From positions 1 to 64,000 of the forward strand of contig NZ_JOCF01000042.1 in assembly GCF_000720635.1 (NCBI RefSeq): a stretch of DNA of 64,000 bases, written 5' to 3'. Positions 17,572-26,639 of the stretch are shown in pieces. Position numbers and translations under genes: made by a program. How positions within the stretch are numbered: position 1 is the first letter of the stretch; each line of letters starts with the position of its first letter. The notes below the pieces were generated by a model. The model was not told where the DNA came from, searched no databases, and saw only the letters and a list, made by a program, of their open reading frames with translations. The stretch comes from Streptomyces sp. NRRL WC-3742 (GTDB lineage: Bacteria; Actinomycetota; Actinomycetes; Streptomycetales; Streptomycetaceae).

Positions 17572-18881
17572 TGACCGACCACACCGCAGCCGCCGGAGGC
17601 ACCTGCCCGTTCGCCCACGCCGCCCCGACGGCGGCAGAGGCCGGACCGGCCCGCCGCGGCTTCATGCGCGCCGCGCTCGGCGCGGGCGCCGGGGCCGCCG
17701 TCATCGCCGGCGGCGCCTCCTTCGCCCTCGGTACGGGCACGGCCGCCGCCGGGGACACCAAGCAGGCGTCGAACGGCCTCGTGCCCTTCCACGGCGCCCA
17801 CCAGGCCGGCGTCACCACCCCGGTCCCGGGTTACGCCGCCTTCGTCTCCTGCCAGGTCATCGCCCAGGACCGCAAGGGCCTCGAGGACCTCCTCAGGACC
17901 CTGACCGAGCGCATCCGCTTCCTCACCGCCGGAGGCACCCCGCCCGACCTCGGCGTCGGCGCGCCGCCCGCGGACAGCGGCATCCTCGGCCCGACCGTGA
18001 CCACGGACAACCTGACCGTCACCGTGGGCGTCGGCGCCTCGCTCTTCGACGACCGCTACGGCCTCGCCAAGGCGAAGCCCGTCAAGCTCGCGCCGATGAA
18101 GACCTTCCCCAACGACAACCTCCAGGCCGCCGAACTGCACGGCGACCTCTCGCTGCAGATCTGCGCCGACCGCCAGGACACCGTGCTGCACGCCCTGCGC
18201 GACATCACCCGGCACACCCGCGGCGCCCTGCAGATCCTCTGGCGCATCGACGGCTTCCAGAACCAGTCCCGCCCGGACGGCGCCCAGCGCAACCTGCTCG
18301 GCTTCAAGGACGGCATCGTCAACCCGGACACCACCTCCTCCAGGGAGATGGACCGGCTGATATGGGTGCAGGACGGCGCGGGCGAGCCCGCCTGGGCCAC
18401 CGGCGGCAGCTACCAGGTCATCCGGATCATCCGGATGCTGATCGAGTTCTGGGACCGCGTCACCCTCGCCGAGCAGGAGAAGATGTTCGGCCGCCGCCGC
18501 GACACCGGCGCGCCGCTGGACGGGCACGCGGAGAACGACACCCCGGACTACGCCAAGGACCCGGACGGCAAGGCGATCCCGCTCAAGGCGCACATCCGCC
18601 TCGCCAACCCTCGCACCGCCGATACCGACACCTCGCGCATCCTGCGCCGCGGGTTCAACTACGACCGGGGCGTGGACAAGGCGGGCAACCTCGACATGGG
18701 CCTGGTGTTCTGCTGCTACCAGCAGGACGTGGTGCGGCAGTTCGAGGCCACCCAGACCCGGCTGATCGACGAGCCGCTGGTCGACTACATCTCGCCGACC
18801 GGCGGCGGGTACTTCTTCGTCCTGCCCGGAGTGAAGGACAACGCCGACTGGCTCGGGCGGGGGCTGCTGGCCGCCGTCTGA
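17571..18881 (+). CDS. efeB: Tat-exported DyP-type peroxidase EfeB
   Basis: A 436-residue heme peroxidase. The N-terminus has a Tat signal ([15 protein letters not shown], Arg28-Arg29) preceded by CPFAHAA. The DyP catalytic motif GFKDGIVN (about 243-250) supplies the distal Asp, and the family C-terminal block ([24 protein letters not shown]) is intact. The start codon shares one base with the stop of efeUO (TGATG), indicating translational coupling. In the EfeUOB system this enzyme oxidises ferrous iron on the outer face for uptake, and is transcribed under the same iron box. Confidence 0.95.
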   Translation: MTDHTAAAGGTCPFAHAAPTAAEAGPARRGFMRAALGAGAGAAVIAGGASFALGTGTAAAGDTKQASNGLVPFHGAHQAGVTTPVPGYAAFVSCQVIAQDRKGLEDLLRTLTERIRFLTAGGTPPDLGVGAPPADSGILGPTVTTDNLTVTVGVGASLFDDRYGLAKAKPVKLAPMKTFPNDNLQAAELHGDLSLQICADRQDTVLHALRDITRHTRGALQILWRIDGFQNQSRPDGAQRNLLGFKDGIVNPDTTSSREMDRLIWVQDGAGEPAWATGGSYQVIRIIRMLIEFWDRVTLAEQEKMFGRRRDTGAPLDGHAENDTPDYAKDPDGKAIPLKAHIRLANPRTADTDTSRILRRGFNYDRGVDKAGNLDMGLVFCCYQQDVVRQFEATQTRLIDEPLVDYISPTGGGYFFVLPGVKDNADWLGRGLLAAV

Positions 18882-18906
18882 CGACGGGTCGGTCCGGTTC
18901 CGCGGG

Positions 18907-18940
18907 GACGGGCCCCGGCGATTCGCCGCCGGGGCCCGTC
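18907..18940. terminator. Terminator between efeB and the sensor kinase gene
   Basis: GACGGGCCCCGGCG and CGCCGGGGCCCGTC form a perfect 14-bp stem with a 6-base loop, between two convergent genes. Confidence 0.85.
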
Positions 18941-18981
18941 GATCCGGCACGCCCGGAAGGGCAGTGGCGGCCGGCACGTCC

Positions 18982-20370
18982 TCAGCGTGGGTCCAGGGTG
19001 AAGCCGATCACCGCGCCGCCGCCCTCGCGGTTGGCTGCGAACGCGGAGCCGCCGTGGGAGCGGGCGGCCTCGCGGACGATGGCCAGGCCGAGGCCCGAAC
19101 CGGGCAGGCTGCGGGCGGCGGTGGCGCGGTAGAAGCGGTCGAAGACCCGGTGCAGGTCGGCCGGGTCGATGCCCGGGCCCCGGTCGCGCACCTCGACCCG
19201 GGCGTCGCGCACCACCACCTCGATCGGGGCGGTGCCGTCCGGGTCGAACTTGGCGGCGTTCTCCAGGAGGTTGGCCACCGCGCGGGCCAGCGCGTCCGGG
19301 CGGGCGGTGACCACGGAGTCGTCCGCGTCCACGGTGATCTCCCGGCCGCTGCGCCGGCGGGCCTGGGCGGCGGCGGTGCGGACGAGTTCGGCCAGCGCCA
19401 CCCGCGTCGGCTCCTCGTCCGCCTTGCGGTCGGCGGCCAGGGCCACCAGCTCCTCGACGAGCTGGGTCAACTCCCGCGCCTCGTCCGCGAGATCGGCCAT
19501 CAGCGCGTTGCGTTCGGCCGGCGGCAGCCGGTCCAGGCTGGGCAGGACGGACAAGTTGGTGCGCAGGCTGGTCAGCGGGGTGCGCAGCTCGTGTCCGGCG
19601 TCCTGGACGAGCCGGCGCTGATTCTCCTTGGCCGTGGCCAGGCGGACCAGCATCCGGTCGAAGGCCCGGGCGAGCCGGCTCACCTCGTCCGTCCCTCGGG
19701 CGGGCACGAACACGTCCAACCGGCCGCTGGCGGCGACGAGTTCGGCCGCGTCGGTGAGCCGGACCAGGCGGCCGGTGATCCGACCGGCGACCAGCCACCC
19801 GGCCGCTCCCGCCACCAGGACGACGACGGCCACCACCGCGATCATCTGTCGCCGCAGCTCCGCCAGCAGCTCCTCGATGTCGTCGAGCCGCTGCACGATC
19901 TGGACGGCGCCCCGGCCGTTCCCGAGCGAGATCACGCCCACCCGGCAGACGACACCGTTGGGGCTGCGCACCCCCGTCGCCGTGCGGCCGGGATCCTGGG
20001 AGCCGGCGAGCTCGCGGTCCTCCGCGGTGGTCGGCAGGTCGAAGTGCGAGGTGCCGGGGAGGACGGCGCCGTGGGAGTCGAGGGCCTGGGCGGTCACCCG
20101 GACCGGGTGCAGCAGCTGCTCGCCCAGCCCGGTCGGGCCGTTGAAGTCCCCCGGGAACAGCTTCTGGCTCTGGACCTGGCCGCTCACCGCCCGGACGGCC
20201 GAGGTGAAGTCGTCCGTCTCGTCGTCGCGGATCAGCCGCGCGGCGGAGTGGTAGCCGAGGGTGCCGATCAGGACCGCGACCAGGGCGGCCATCGCGGCGA
20301 AGACCAGGGCGACGGTCGTGCGCAGTCCCGGCCGCGGCAGGCTCACCAGGCGGCGGCGCGGGCCCGTCAC
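18982..20370 (-). CDS. Sensor histidine kinase (MprB-like)
   Basis: A 462-residue two-helix membrane kinase. Helix 1 is about 16-40. The extracytoplasmic domain spans about 41-165, helix 2 about 166-190, HAMP about 190-240. HisKA carries GHELRTPLTSL with the phospho-accepting His near residue 260, followed by the HATPase domain (NLLENAAKFDPDG, VRDRGPGID, GSGLGLAIVREAA). Its GTG overlaps the stop of the response regulator by four bases (GTGA), so both form one operon with the regulator first. The signal is unknown. Layout resembles MprB-type envelope-stress kinases of actinobacteria. Confidence 0.95.
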   Translation of the reverse strand: MTGPRRRLVSLPRPGLRTTVALVFAAMAALVAVLIGTLGYHSAARLIRDDETDDFTSAVRAVSGQVQSQKLFPGDFNGPTGLGEQLLHPVRVTAQALDSHGAVLPGTSHFDLPTTAEDRELAGSQDPGRTATGVRSPNGVVCRVGVISLGNGRGAVQIVQRLDDIEELLAELRRQMIAVVAVVVLVAGAAGWLVAGRITGRLVRLTDAAELVAASGRLDVFVPARGTDEVSRLARAFDRMLVRLATAKENQRRLVQDAGHELRTPLTSLRTNLSVLPSLDRLPPAERNALMADLADEARELTQLVEELVALAADRKADEEPTRVALAELVRTAAAQARRRSGREITVDADDSVVTARPDALARAVANLLENAAKFDPDGTAPIEVVVRDARVEVRDRGPGIDPADLHRVFDRFYRATAARSLPGSGLGLAIVREAARSHGGSAFAANREGGGAVIGFTLDPR

Positions 20371-21077
20371 GGCTCGCGCAGCGTGTAGCCGACGCCGCGG
20401 ACGGTGTGGATCAGCGGGGCCAGGCCGGGCAGGTCCAGCTTGCGGCGCAGGTAGCCGATGAAGACGGCGAGGTTCTTGGAGCCGGGGCCGAAGTCGTAGC
20501 CCCAGATGCGCTCGTACAGGGTGGTCTGGTCGAGGACGGCGCCGGCGTTGCGGGCCAGCAGCTCCAGGAGGTCGAACTCGGTGCGGGAGAGCTCCAGTTC
20601 GCGCTCGGCCCGCCAGGCGCGCCGGGCGGAGGGCTCCACGCGCAGGTCGGCGACGGTGAGCACCTCCTCGGCGGGGCCGGATCCGGGCCCGGACCCGGGC
20701 GCGGGGTCGGGCGGGTTGCGGCGCAGCAGGGCGCGCAGCCGGGCGAAGAGCTCGTCCACGTCGAAGGGTTTGACGAGGTAGTCGTCGGCCCCGGCGTCCA
20801 GGCCCGCGATGCGGTCCGGGACTTCGACGCGGGCGGTGAGCATCAGGACGGGGGTGCGGTCGCCGGCGGCGCGCAGGCGGCGGCAGATCTCCAGGCCGTC
20901 CGGCGCGGGCATCATCACGTCCAGGATCAGGACGTCGGGGCGATGTTCGGCCAGGAGGGCGAGGGCCTGGACGCCGTCCGGGGCGGTGCGGACCTGGTAC
21001 CCCTCCAGGGTGAGCGCGCGGGTGAGCGAGTCGCGGATGGCCCGGTCATCCTCGGCGATCAGCACGGTGTGGCTCAT
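20367..21077 (-). CDS. OmpR-family response regulator (MprA-like)
   Basis: A 236-residue regulator. The receiver domain has the acidic pair ED/D near 9-11, phospho-acceptor Asp53 in LILDVMMP and the conserved Lys in YLVKPFD. A Gly/Pro/Ser linker precedes the winged-helix DNA-binding domain (LSRTEFDLLELL, IWGYDFGPGSKNLAVFIGYLRRKL, HTVRGVGYTLR). First gene of the two-component operon. Targets are not visible here. Confidence 0.95.
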   Translation of the reverse strand: MSHTVLIAEDDRAIRDSLTRALTLEGYQVRTAPDGVQALALLAEHRPDVLILDVMMPAPDGLEICRRLRAAGDRTPVLMLTARVEVPDRIAGLDAGADDYLVKPFDVDELFARLRALLRRNPPDPAPGSGPGSGPAEEVLTVADLRVEPSARRAWRAERELELSRTEFDLLELLARNAGAVLDQTTLYERIWGYDFGPGSKNLAVFIGYLRRKLDLPGLAPLIHTVRGVGYTLREP

Positions 21078-21440
21078 GACGAGGGATTCTCCCTGGCGTG
21101 GCCACGACGGGTGAGGGCGGGTCGGGGCTTCGGGCTCGGATGCGGCTTTTGGGCGGTGCTTCGGGGGCGTACGGAGTGGTGGCGCGCGCCGGGGGCGTGT
21201 GTGGGGGCTGGTGTGGGGGCTCGGGGTGCGCGCCGGCCTGCACTCGGGGTGCGCTCGGGGTGCGTCCGGGTGTTCTCGGGCCTGCTCCCGGGCCTGCGCT
21301 CGGGCCCGCGCTCGGGCCTGCGCTCGGGCCCGCGCTCGGGGTGTTGCGGAGTACCTCGAGGGCGTACGGTTGCCTCACGGTGGCGCGCCGCCGCGCGGGC
21401 CGCCGGGCACGACGTCGGCACGCCCCCGCCGGAGGCTCTC
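21078..21440. other. Intergenic region with 12-bp tandem repeats
   Basis: A 363-base divergent region between the response regulator and gltD. It contains a tandem array (21272-21343) and other G-rich repeats of the type GGGTGCGC. The GGAGG before gltD (21431-21435) is its ribosome site. No credible gene. Confidence 0.5.
21272..21343. repeat. 12-bp tandem repeat
   Basis: About six units close to GCGCTCGGGCCC or GCGCTCGGGCCT in tandem, the last four nearly exact and alternating in the final base. It lies upstream of gltD in non-coding DNA. Confidence 0.75.
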
Positions 21441-22934
21441 ATGGCGGACCGGATGGCTTTCCTCACCACCCCGCGCAGCGAGCGGGAGCGGCGTGACGCC
21501 CGGGAACGGCTGGGGGACCGGCGCGAGGTGTACCGGCCGGGCCCGCCGCTGCCGGTGGTGAGCGCGCAGGCGGCGCGGTGCATGGACTGCGGACTGCCCT
21601 TCTGTCACAGCGCCTGCCCGCTGGGGAACCTGGTGCCCGAGTGGAACCGGCTCGCGGCGGAGGGCGACTGGCACGCGGCGGCGGAGCGGCTGCTGGCGAC
21701 GAACAACTTCCCCGAGTTCACCGGGCGGCTCTGCCCGGCGCCCTGCGAGAGCGCCTGCGTGCTCGCCATCGAGAGCGCGGCGGTGACGATCAAGGCCGTG
21801 GCGATCAAGAACGTGGAACTGGCGCTCGCCGACCGGGCGTGGGAGCAGGGCTGGGACCGTCCCCTGCCCGTGGAGCGATGGGCGGGGCGGGGTGACGGGC
21901 GGCGGGTCGCGGTGGTCGGCTCGGGCCCGGCGGGGCTCGCCGCCGCCCAGCAGCTGACCAGGGCCGGGCACGCCGTCACGGTGTACGAGCGGGAGGACCG
22001 GGCCGGGGGCCTGCTGCGGTACGGCATCCCGCCGTTCCGGCTGGAGAAGGACCGGCTGGACCGTCGCCTGGACCAGCTGCGGGAGGAAGGGACGGTGCTG
22101 CGCACCGGGGTGTGGGCGGGGCGGGACGTACCGGGCTCGGAGCTGCGCGCCGGGTACGACGCGGTGGTGGTCGCCGTGGGTGCCACCGCCTGCCGGGAGC
22201 TGCCCGTGCCGGGGCGGGACCTTCCCGGGGTGCATCCGGCGATGGAGTACCTGACCTGGGCGAACCGGGTGGCCGAGGGCGACCGCCCGGTCTCGCCCCT
22301 GTCCGCCGAGGGGCTGGACGTGGTGATCGTCGGCGGCGGGGACACCGCGGCGGACTGCCTGGGCACGGCGCTGCGCGAGCGCGCGGCCTCCGTCACGCAA
22401 CTGGACATCAACCCCCGGCCGCCCGGGCGCCGGGCGGCAGGGCAGCCCTGGCCCGTCCATCCCAAGGTCGAGCGGGAGACGACCTCGCACGAGGAGTGCG
22501 GGGCCGCGGAGGCCGGTGCCCGGGTGTTCGCGGCGGCCACGGTCGGCTTCGAGCCGGGGCCGGACGGTCGGCTGGGCGCCGTTCGCTTCGCCGAGGCCGA
22601 CCCGCGGGACCGGGGCCCGAGACCCGGCACCGAGCGGGTGGTGCCGGCGCGGCTGGTGCTGCTCGCGCTGGGATTCACCGGGCCCGAGCCGGACGCGCTG
22701 TTCGCCCAACTCGGCCTCGCCACCGGGCCGGACGGCGCCCTGCAGCGGGACGAGGGCTTCGCCGCCGGTCCGGCCGGGGTGTTCGTGGCCGGAGACGCCG
22801 GGCGCGGGCAGTCGCTGATCGTCTGGGCGATCGCGGAGGGCCGGGCGGTGGCCGCGGCGGTGGACCGCTATCTGCGCGGGTGGACCGAGCTGCCCGCGCC
22901 GATCGGGGCGTCGGCGCGGGCGCTCGGTCTGTGA
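21441..22934 (+). CDS. gltD: Glutamate synthase small subunit-like NADPH oxidoreductase
   Basis: A 497-residue GltD-family flavoprotein. The N-terminal Cys cluster CMDCGLPFCHSACPLGN (Cys47, 50, 55, 59) and CPAPCESAC (about 98-106) bind two 4Fe-4S clusters. GSGPAGLAAAQQL (about 155) binds FAD, and VIVGGGDTAADCLG binds NADPH. It has the length of bacterial GltD. ATG at 21441 with GGAGG five bases before. The large subunit gltB is not adjacent, which is uncommon; it may serve another amidotransferase or a gltB elsewhere. Confidence 0.93.
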   Translation: MADRMAFLTTPRSERERRDARERLGDRREVYRPGPPLPVVSAQAARCMDCGLPFCHSACPLGNLVPEWNRLAAEGDWHAAAERLLATNNFPEFTGRLCPAPCESACVLAIESAAVTIKAVAIKNVELALADRAWEQGWDRPLPVERWAGRGDGRRVAVVGSGPAGLAAAQQLTRAGHAVTVYEREDRAGGLLRYGIPPFRLEKDRLDRRLDQLREEGTVLRTGVWAGRDVPGSELRAGYDAVVVAVGATACRELPVPGRDLPGVHPAMEYLTWANRVAEGDRPVSPLSAEGLDVVIVGGGDTAADCLGTALRERAASVTQLDINPRPPGRRAAGQPWPVHPKVERETTSHEECGAAEAGARVFAAATVGFEPGPDGRLGAVRFAEADPRDRGPRPGTERVVPARLVLLALGFTGPEPDALFAQLGLATGPDGALQRDEGFAAGPAGVFVAGDAGRGQSLIVWAIAEGRAVAAAVDRYLRGWTELPAPIGASARALGL

Positions 22935-22945
22935 ACCCTTGCAGG

Positions 22946-23042
22946 TGTGATCAGCCGCGGCTGTGATCAGGTGCAGCTGTGATCAGGCGCGGCTGTGATC
23001 GCGCGCCAGTTGTGATGAGCCGCAGTGGTGATCGGGCGCCGT
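22946..23042. repeat. Six tandem 16-bp units containing GTGAT
   Basis: Six successive units of 16-17 bases based on TGTGATCAGGCGCGGC lie between the gltD stop and the convergent nuclease stop; a further TGATCAGCCG follows near 23060. Non-coding on both strands. Confidence 0.8.
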
Positions 23043-23063
23043 TGAGGGCGGGCGCTGGGGTGA

Positions 23064-23630
23064 TCAGCCGAGGCCGAGGACGGACAGCGCGGTGGTCCAG
23101 TCGGTGGCGATGGCCTGCTGGGCGGGCACCAGGTCCACCTGGTGGTTGCAGACGGCCTTGTAGAGCTTGTACTCCACGGTGTCCTTGTCGGCGGCGGTGT
23201 TGCCGTTCGAGCCCGTGGCGTAGCGGGGCTGGGGCCACAGGTTGCGGGGGTCGGTCGGGTGGCCGCCGAGGGACAGCGGGATGTGGTGGTCCTCCTCGTA
23301 GTCCGCCGTGTTGGTGTCGTCGTAGCCGTACTGGGCGATCTGCTGGATCTTGAGGCGGTTGGTGTAGCTGGTGGACGGGCGGATCGAGGTGCTGTAGCCC
23401 CCGACGCAGATGGTGGAGTCGATGGTGTCCTGGCTGACGTCCGGGTTGGTGGCGCCGGGGGTGCAGGCCGGGTCGGGCAGCGGGAGGTACGCCTGGGAGC
23501 AGCTCGCGGCGAGGGTGGAGCCGGCGGTGTGGGCGGCCGGGGCGGCGTGGGCGGCGGCGCCGGTGGTGAGGGCGGCGCCCGTCAGGGCGGCGGTGGCGAG
23601 GACGGTGGCCAGACGGTGGGGGCGAGGCAT
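23064..23630 (-). CDS. Secreted HNH-type nuclease
   Basis: A 188-residue exported protein. The ATG at 23630 has AGGAG five bases upstream. The signal peptide (about 1-32) is LATVLATAALTGAALTTGA, with cleavage near HAAPA. The mature protein holds the EEDHHIPLSLGG and NLWPQP elements typical of actinobacterial extracellular HNH nucleases, where the double His contributes metal and catalytic residues. Probably degrades external DNA for nutrition or defence. A near-palindrome TTGACGAAGCATCAG lies upstream at 23726 and resembles boxes before the Pls gene. Confidence 0.88.
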   Translation of the reverse strand: MPRPHRLATVLATAALTGAALTTGAAAHAAPAAHTAGSTLAASCSQAYLPLPDPACTPGATNPDVSQDTIDSTICVGGYSTSIRPSTSYTNRLKIQQIAQYGYDDTNTADYEEDHHIPLSLGGHPTDPRNLWPQPRYATGSNGNTAADKDTVEYKLYKAVCNHQVDLVPAQQAIATDWTTALSVLGLG

Positions 23631-23725
23631 GGGGGCTCCTGGAGTGGGCCGGGCTCGGGCGGCCGGGCGATGTGTCCATGGCATCATTGGATCGTCTATG
23701 CGGGTAGACCTCGTGTGGTGAACGA

Positions 23726-23740
23726 TTGACGAAGCATCAG
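23726..23740. promoter_or_regulatory. TGACG-N3-CATCA box upstream of the nuclease gene
   Basis: TTGACGAAGCATCAG, followed by TCGGCAA. It is closely similar to CTGACGCAGCATCAG followed by TTCGCAA at 44879, upstream of the Pls-like synthetase. Confidence 0.4.
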
Positions 23741-23878
23741 TCGGCAATCCGTGGGCAAGTCTTCGCTTGACGCGGCCACGTCGATTTGGTTCACGGGGCG
23801 GCTTGCCGAGGTGGGCGGTGGGCGGATGGCTCGTATGCGTATGGGATTTGGGTGTCCGGCGCTGCGGTTGAGCCGACG

Positions 23879-25258
23879 TCAGTGTGCGGGCTCCGCGGGC
23901 TCTGCGGGCTCCGGCTCCTGGCCGTGCGCGTCCTGGCCGTGTGTGTCCTGCCCGTGCGCGCGCTGGTCGTGTGCGCGGTGCCCGCGTGCGCGCTGGTCGT
24001 AGCGCCACAGGGCGGGGAACGCGGCCGACAGGACGGCGGCGCCGCCGAGGCAGAGCAGGCCCCCGGTGCGGAGCGAGGCGAGGATGCCCTGCCGGGCGGC
24101 CAGGCCCCCGGCCCGCAGGTCGCCGAGGGCGGGTCCGGCGGAGCCGATCAGCATCTCCAACCCGGCGGCGCGGCCGCGGAGTTCGTCCGGGATGGACTGG
24201 TTCCAGATGGCGCCGCGGAAGGTGTCGCCGATCCAGTGGGCGGCGCCCGCGAGGGCCAGGCAGAGCAGGACGGTCCAGACGTTCGGGGCGAGAGCGGCCG
24301 CGGCGGTGGCCGCTCCGACCAGGGCGACGGACAGCAGCACCAGGCGGCCGTGCCGGTGGACGCGTTCCGTCCAGCCGCCGGTCGCGGCCGCGAGCAGGCT
24401 GCCGACCGCCGCCGCCGAGTAGAGCAGGCCGAGCGCCCACACCGCGTCCAACTCCTCGGCGAGGAAGGGGAACAGGGCGGTGGGCAGGGCGAAGGCGGTG
24501 GCCGCGAAGTCGGCCAGGTAGGTGCCCATCAGGTCGGGCCGACGGGCGGCGTAGCGGGCGCCCTCGAGGAACTCGCCGAGCTGCGGCGCCTCGGCGTCGC
24601 GCTCGGAGGGCACCGGGCGGACGCGGGCGAGCAGGGCGATCGAGACCAGGAAGGTCACGAGGTCGACCAGGTAGGCCCATGGGACGCCCGCGCCCGCGAT
24701 CAGCAGCCCGGCGGCGGCCGGGGCCGCCACGGTGGCGATGCTCCCGCGCAGAGACAGCAGCGCCCCCGCCGCCACCAGCTGGTCGTGCGGCACCAGGCGG
24801 GGGATCATCGCATCGAGCGAGGGCTGCTGGATGCCCTGGAGGGCGGCCGCCACCCCAGCGGCGACGTACAGCGGCCAGACGGCGGGGGTGCCCAGCAGGG
24901 CGTTGGCCAGCAGCAGCGCGCTCAGCCCGGCGAGCGCGATCTCGGTGACCAGGGCGACGGTGCGCCGGTCGGCACGATCGGCGAGCACGCCGCCGTACAG
25001 GCCGAACAGGATCACGGGCACGAGTTCGACCGCGCCGACGGCGCCCACGGCGAGCGGCGAGCCGGTGAGGTGGGCGATCTGCAGGGGGATCGCGGTCATG
25101 GTGAAGATCGAGCCGAGCATGGTGACCGTGCCGGAGGTCCAGGTCAGTCGGAAGTCCCGGGAGCCGCGCCAGGGGGCGGTGTTCGGCAGCAGTCCGGACA
25201 GGCCGGACGACAGGGCGGACAGGAGTGAGGAGAGACGTGGGGACGGACGTGAGGACAT
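23879..25258 (-). CDS. MFS exporter (EntS/macrolide-efflux type)
   Basis: A 459-residue major facilitator with about 12 membrane helices. FRLTWTSGTVTMLGSIFTMTA is helix 1 and GLYGGVLADRADRRTV holds the loop 2-3 signature. A matching QGIQQPSLDAMIPRLVP element resembles EntS-like exporters. The C-terminal cytoplasmic tail is a degenerate repeat rich in His, Asp and Gln (AHGQDTHGQDAHGQEPEP), followed by EPAEPAEPA. Divergent from a TetR gene with two operator palindromes between, so the exporter is probably induced by its substrate. Substrate unknown. Confidence 0.9.
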   Translation of the reverse strand: MSSRPSPRLSSLLSALSSGLSGLLPNTAPWRGSRDFRLTWTSGTVTMLGSIFTMTAIPLQIAHLTGSPLAVGAVGAVELVPVILFGLYGGVLADRADRRTVALVTEIALAGLSALLLANALLGTPAVWPLYVAAGVAAALQGIQQPSLDAMIPRLVPHDQLVAAGALLSLRGSIATVAAPAAAGLLIAGAGVPWAYLVDLVTFLVSIALLARVRPVPSERDAEAPQLGEFLEGARYAARRPDLMGTYLADFAATAFALPTALFPFLAEELDAVWALGLLYSAAAVGSLLAAATGGWTERVHRHGRLVLLSVALVGAATAAAALAPNVWTVLLCLALAGAAHWIGDTFRGAIWNQSIPDELRGRAAGLEMLIGSAGPALGDLRAGGLAARQGILASLRTGGLLCLGGAAVLSAAFPALWRYDQRARGHRAHDQRAHGQDTHGQDAHGQEPEPAEPAEPAH

Positions 25259-25307
25259 GCGGGAGTCGATCCCTTCGGTGCCGTTGGCGTGGGCGCGACG
25301 GCGGTCC

Positions 25308-25320
25308 TTATCGCTGATAA
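25308..25320. promoter_or_regulatory. TetR operator 1 (MFS/tetR divergon)
   Basis: TTATCGCTGATAA, with TTATC/GATAA arms and a three-base centre; 50 bases from the exporter start. Partner of the site at 25336. Confidence 0.75.
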
Positions 25321-25335
25321 ATTCCAGCTCGGGAA

Positions 25336-25350
25336 CTTATCGGCGATAAG
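25336..25350. promoter_or_regulatory. TetR operator 2 (MFS/tetR divergon)
   Basis: CTTATCGGCGATAAG, a perfect palindrome around a central G. The two sites are 29 bases apart centre to centre, close to three helical turns, so they lie on one face of the DNA. Confidence 0.8.
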
Positions 25351-25429
25351 GTGAGGGGGCAAGTCGATTTCTTCTGCTCCTCCGCAGGGGTTCGGCCTCG
25401 GTCTCGTAGGCGGGAAGGAGTGGTCGCGG

Positions 25430-26116
25430 ATGGTGCTGCAACGCGACGAGGTGGTGCGCACCGCGCTGCGCGTGCTCAACGAGGAGGGCATCGACGGGCT
25501 CACCACCCGGCGGCTCGCCCGCGAGCTCGGCGTCCAGTCCCCGGCGCTGTACTGGCACTTCAAGAACAAGCGGGAACTGCTCGACCTCATGGCGGAGGCC
25601 ATGCTCGCCGAGGCGCTGCCGCCCGACCGCACCCCCGAACCGGACCGCTGGCCGGAGTGGATCGCCGCCGACGCCCGCGCCAAGCGCAACGGGCTGCTCG
25701 CCTACCGCGACGGCGCCCGGGTGCACGCCGGCACCCTGCCCACGGCCGACGAACTGCCCGCCGTCGAGGCCCAGCTGAGCGCCCTGTGCCAAGCCGGACT
25801 GCGGCCCCGGACGGCGCTGCGGCTGCTGCTCACCGTCGACCGGTACATCATGGGCTGGGTCGCCGAGGAACAGGCGTGGCTCCAGAACGCGGCCGAACGC
25901 GAGCCCTTCCCCGACGAGGCGTTGGAGGGACTGCCGCTGCTGAGCGAGGCCGTGGACGTGCTGCGGATGACCGACCACGACGCGGACTTCGAGTACGGGC
26001 TGCGGGTGCTGATCGAGGGCTTCCGGTTCGAGATCGCGCGTGAGGGCGCGGGCTCGGGCGGGAACGCGGGCGGGAACGCGGGTGTGGGCGGGGAGGGTGA
26101 TTCGGGGGTGCGCTAG
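25430..26116 (+). CDS. TetR-family repressor (TetR(class)-like C-terminus)
   Basis: A 228-residue regulator, MVLQRDEVVRTALRVLNEEG. The helix-turn-helix ARELGVQSPALYWHFKNKREL (about 34-54) is very like that of classical TetR proteins, and the C-terminal domain has the TetR_C type layout (YRDGARVHAGT, RYIMGWVAEEQ). It ends in a Gly/Asn-rich tail. The pair with the divergent MFS exporter and the two TTATC palindromes reproduces the classical tetR/tetA arrangement. Ligand probably the exported drug or metabolite. Confidence 0.93.
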   Translation: MVLQRDEVVRTALRVLNEEGIDGLTTRRLARELGVQSPALYWHFKNKRELLDLMAEAMLAEALPPDRTPEPDRWPEWIAADARAKRNGLLAYRDGARVHAGTLPTADELPAVEAQLSALCQAGLRPRTALRLLLTVDRYIMGWVAEEQAWLQNAAEREPFPDEALEGLPLLSEAVDVLRMTDHDADFEYGLRVLIEGFRFEIAREGAGSGGNAGGNAGVGGEGDSGVR

Positions 26117-26126
26117 CGTGAGGCGG

Positions 26127-26639
26127 GTGACCACTCTCGAAGCCCGCCGTACGGCCCTCGTCCTGATCGACCTGATGGACCGGATCATCGCCAACCAGCT
26201 GGCGCCGCGCCCCGGTTCGGAGGTGCTGGCCGCCTCCCTCGGCCTCGCTCGCGCCTTCCGGGAGGCCGGCGGGCTGGTCGTCGCGGTGCGGGTCGAGCGG
26301 CCGAACGTCGCCGAACAGCCGCCCGGCAGCGACCTGGCGGCGGAGGTCGCCGCGGTGGCCGACGAGGTGGTCGTGAAGCGCACCATCGGCGGCTTCCACG
26401 GCACCGGGCTGCACGAACTGCTGACGGCACGGGAGGTGGACACCCTGGTGTTCGCCGGGATCGCGACCAACCTGGGCGTGGAATCCACCGCGCGGGTGGC
26501 CAGCGACCACGGCTACGAGGTGGTGTTCGTCGAGGACGCGATGGCGGCGCTCACGGCGGAGGAGCACCGGGCCTCGGTGGAGCTGGACTTCCCGCGCCTC
26601 GGCGAGGTCGTGGCGGCGGAGGAACTGCGGTTGGGGTGA
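26127..26639 (+). CDS. Isochorismatase-fold hydrolase lacking the usual Cys
   Basis: A 170-residue protein with a GTG start (26127; GTG at 26118 also possible). The catalytic Asp (LVLIDLMDRI) and Lys (VVKRTIGGFHGT) of the cysteine-hydrolase fold are present. At the nucleophile position the sequence is GIATNLGVESTAR: Gly stands where nicotinamidases have Cys. A Gly here is shared by a conserved subgroup of YecD-like and true isochorismatases, so it need not be inactive. It starts 10 bases after the tetR stop, so may belong to that operon. Substrate unknown. Its 3' end overlaps the truncated murQ frame. Confidence 0.85.
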   Translation: MTTLEARRTALVLIDLMDRIIANQLAPRPGSEVLAASLGLARAFREAGGLVVAVRVERPNVAEQPPGSDLAAEVAAVADEVVVKRTIGGFHGTGLHELLTAREVDTLVFAGIATNLGVESTARVASDHGYEVVFVEDAMAALTAEEHRASVELDFPRLGEVVAAEELRLG

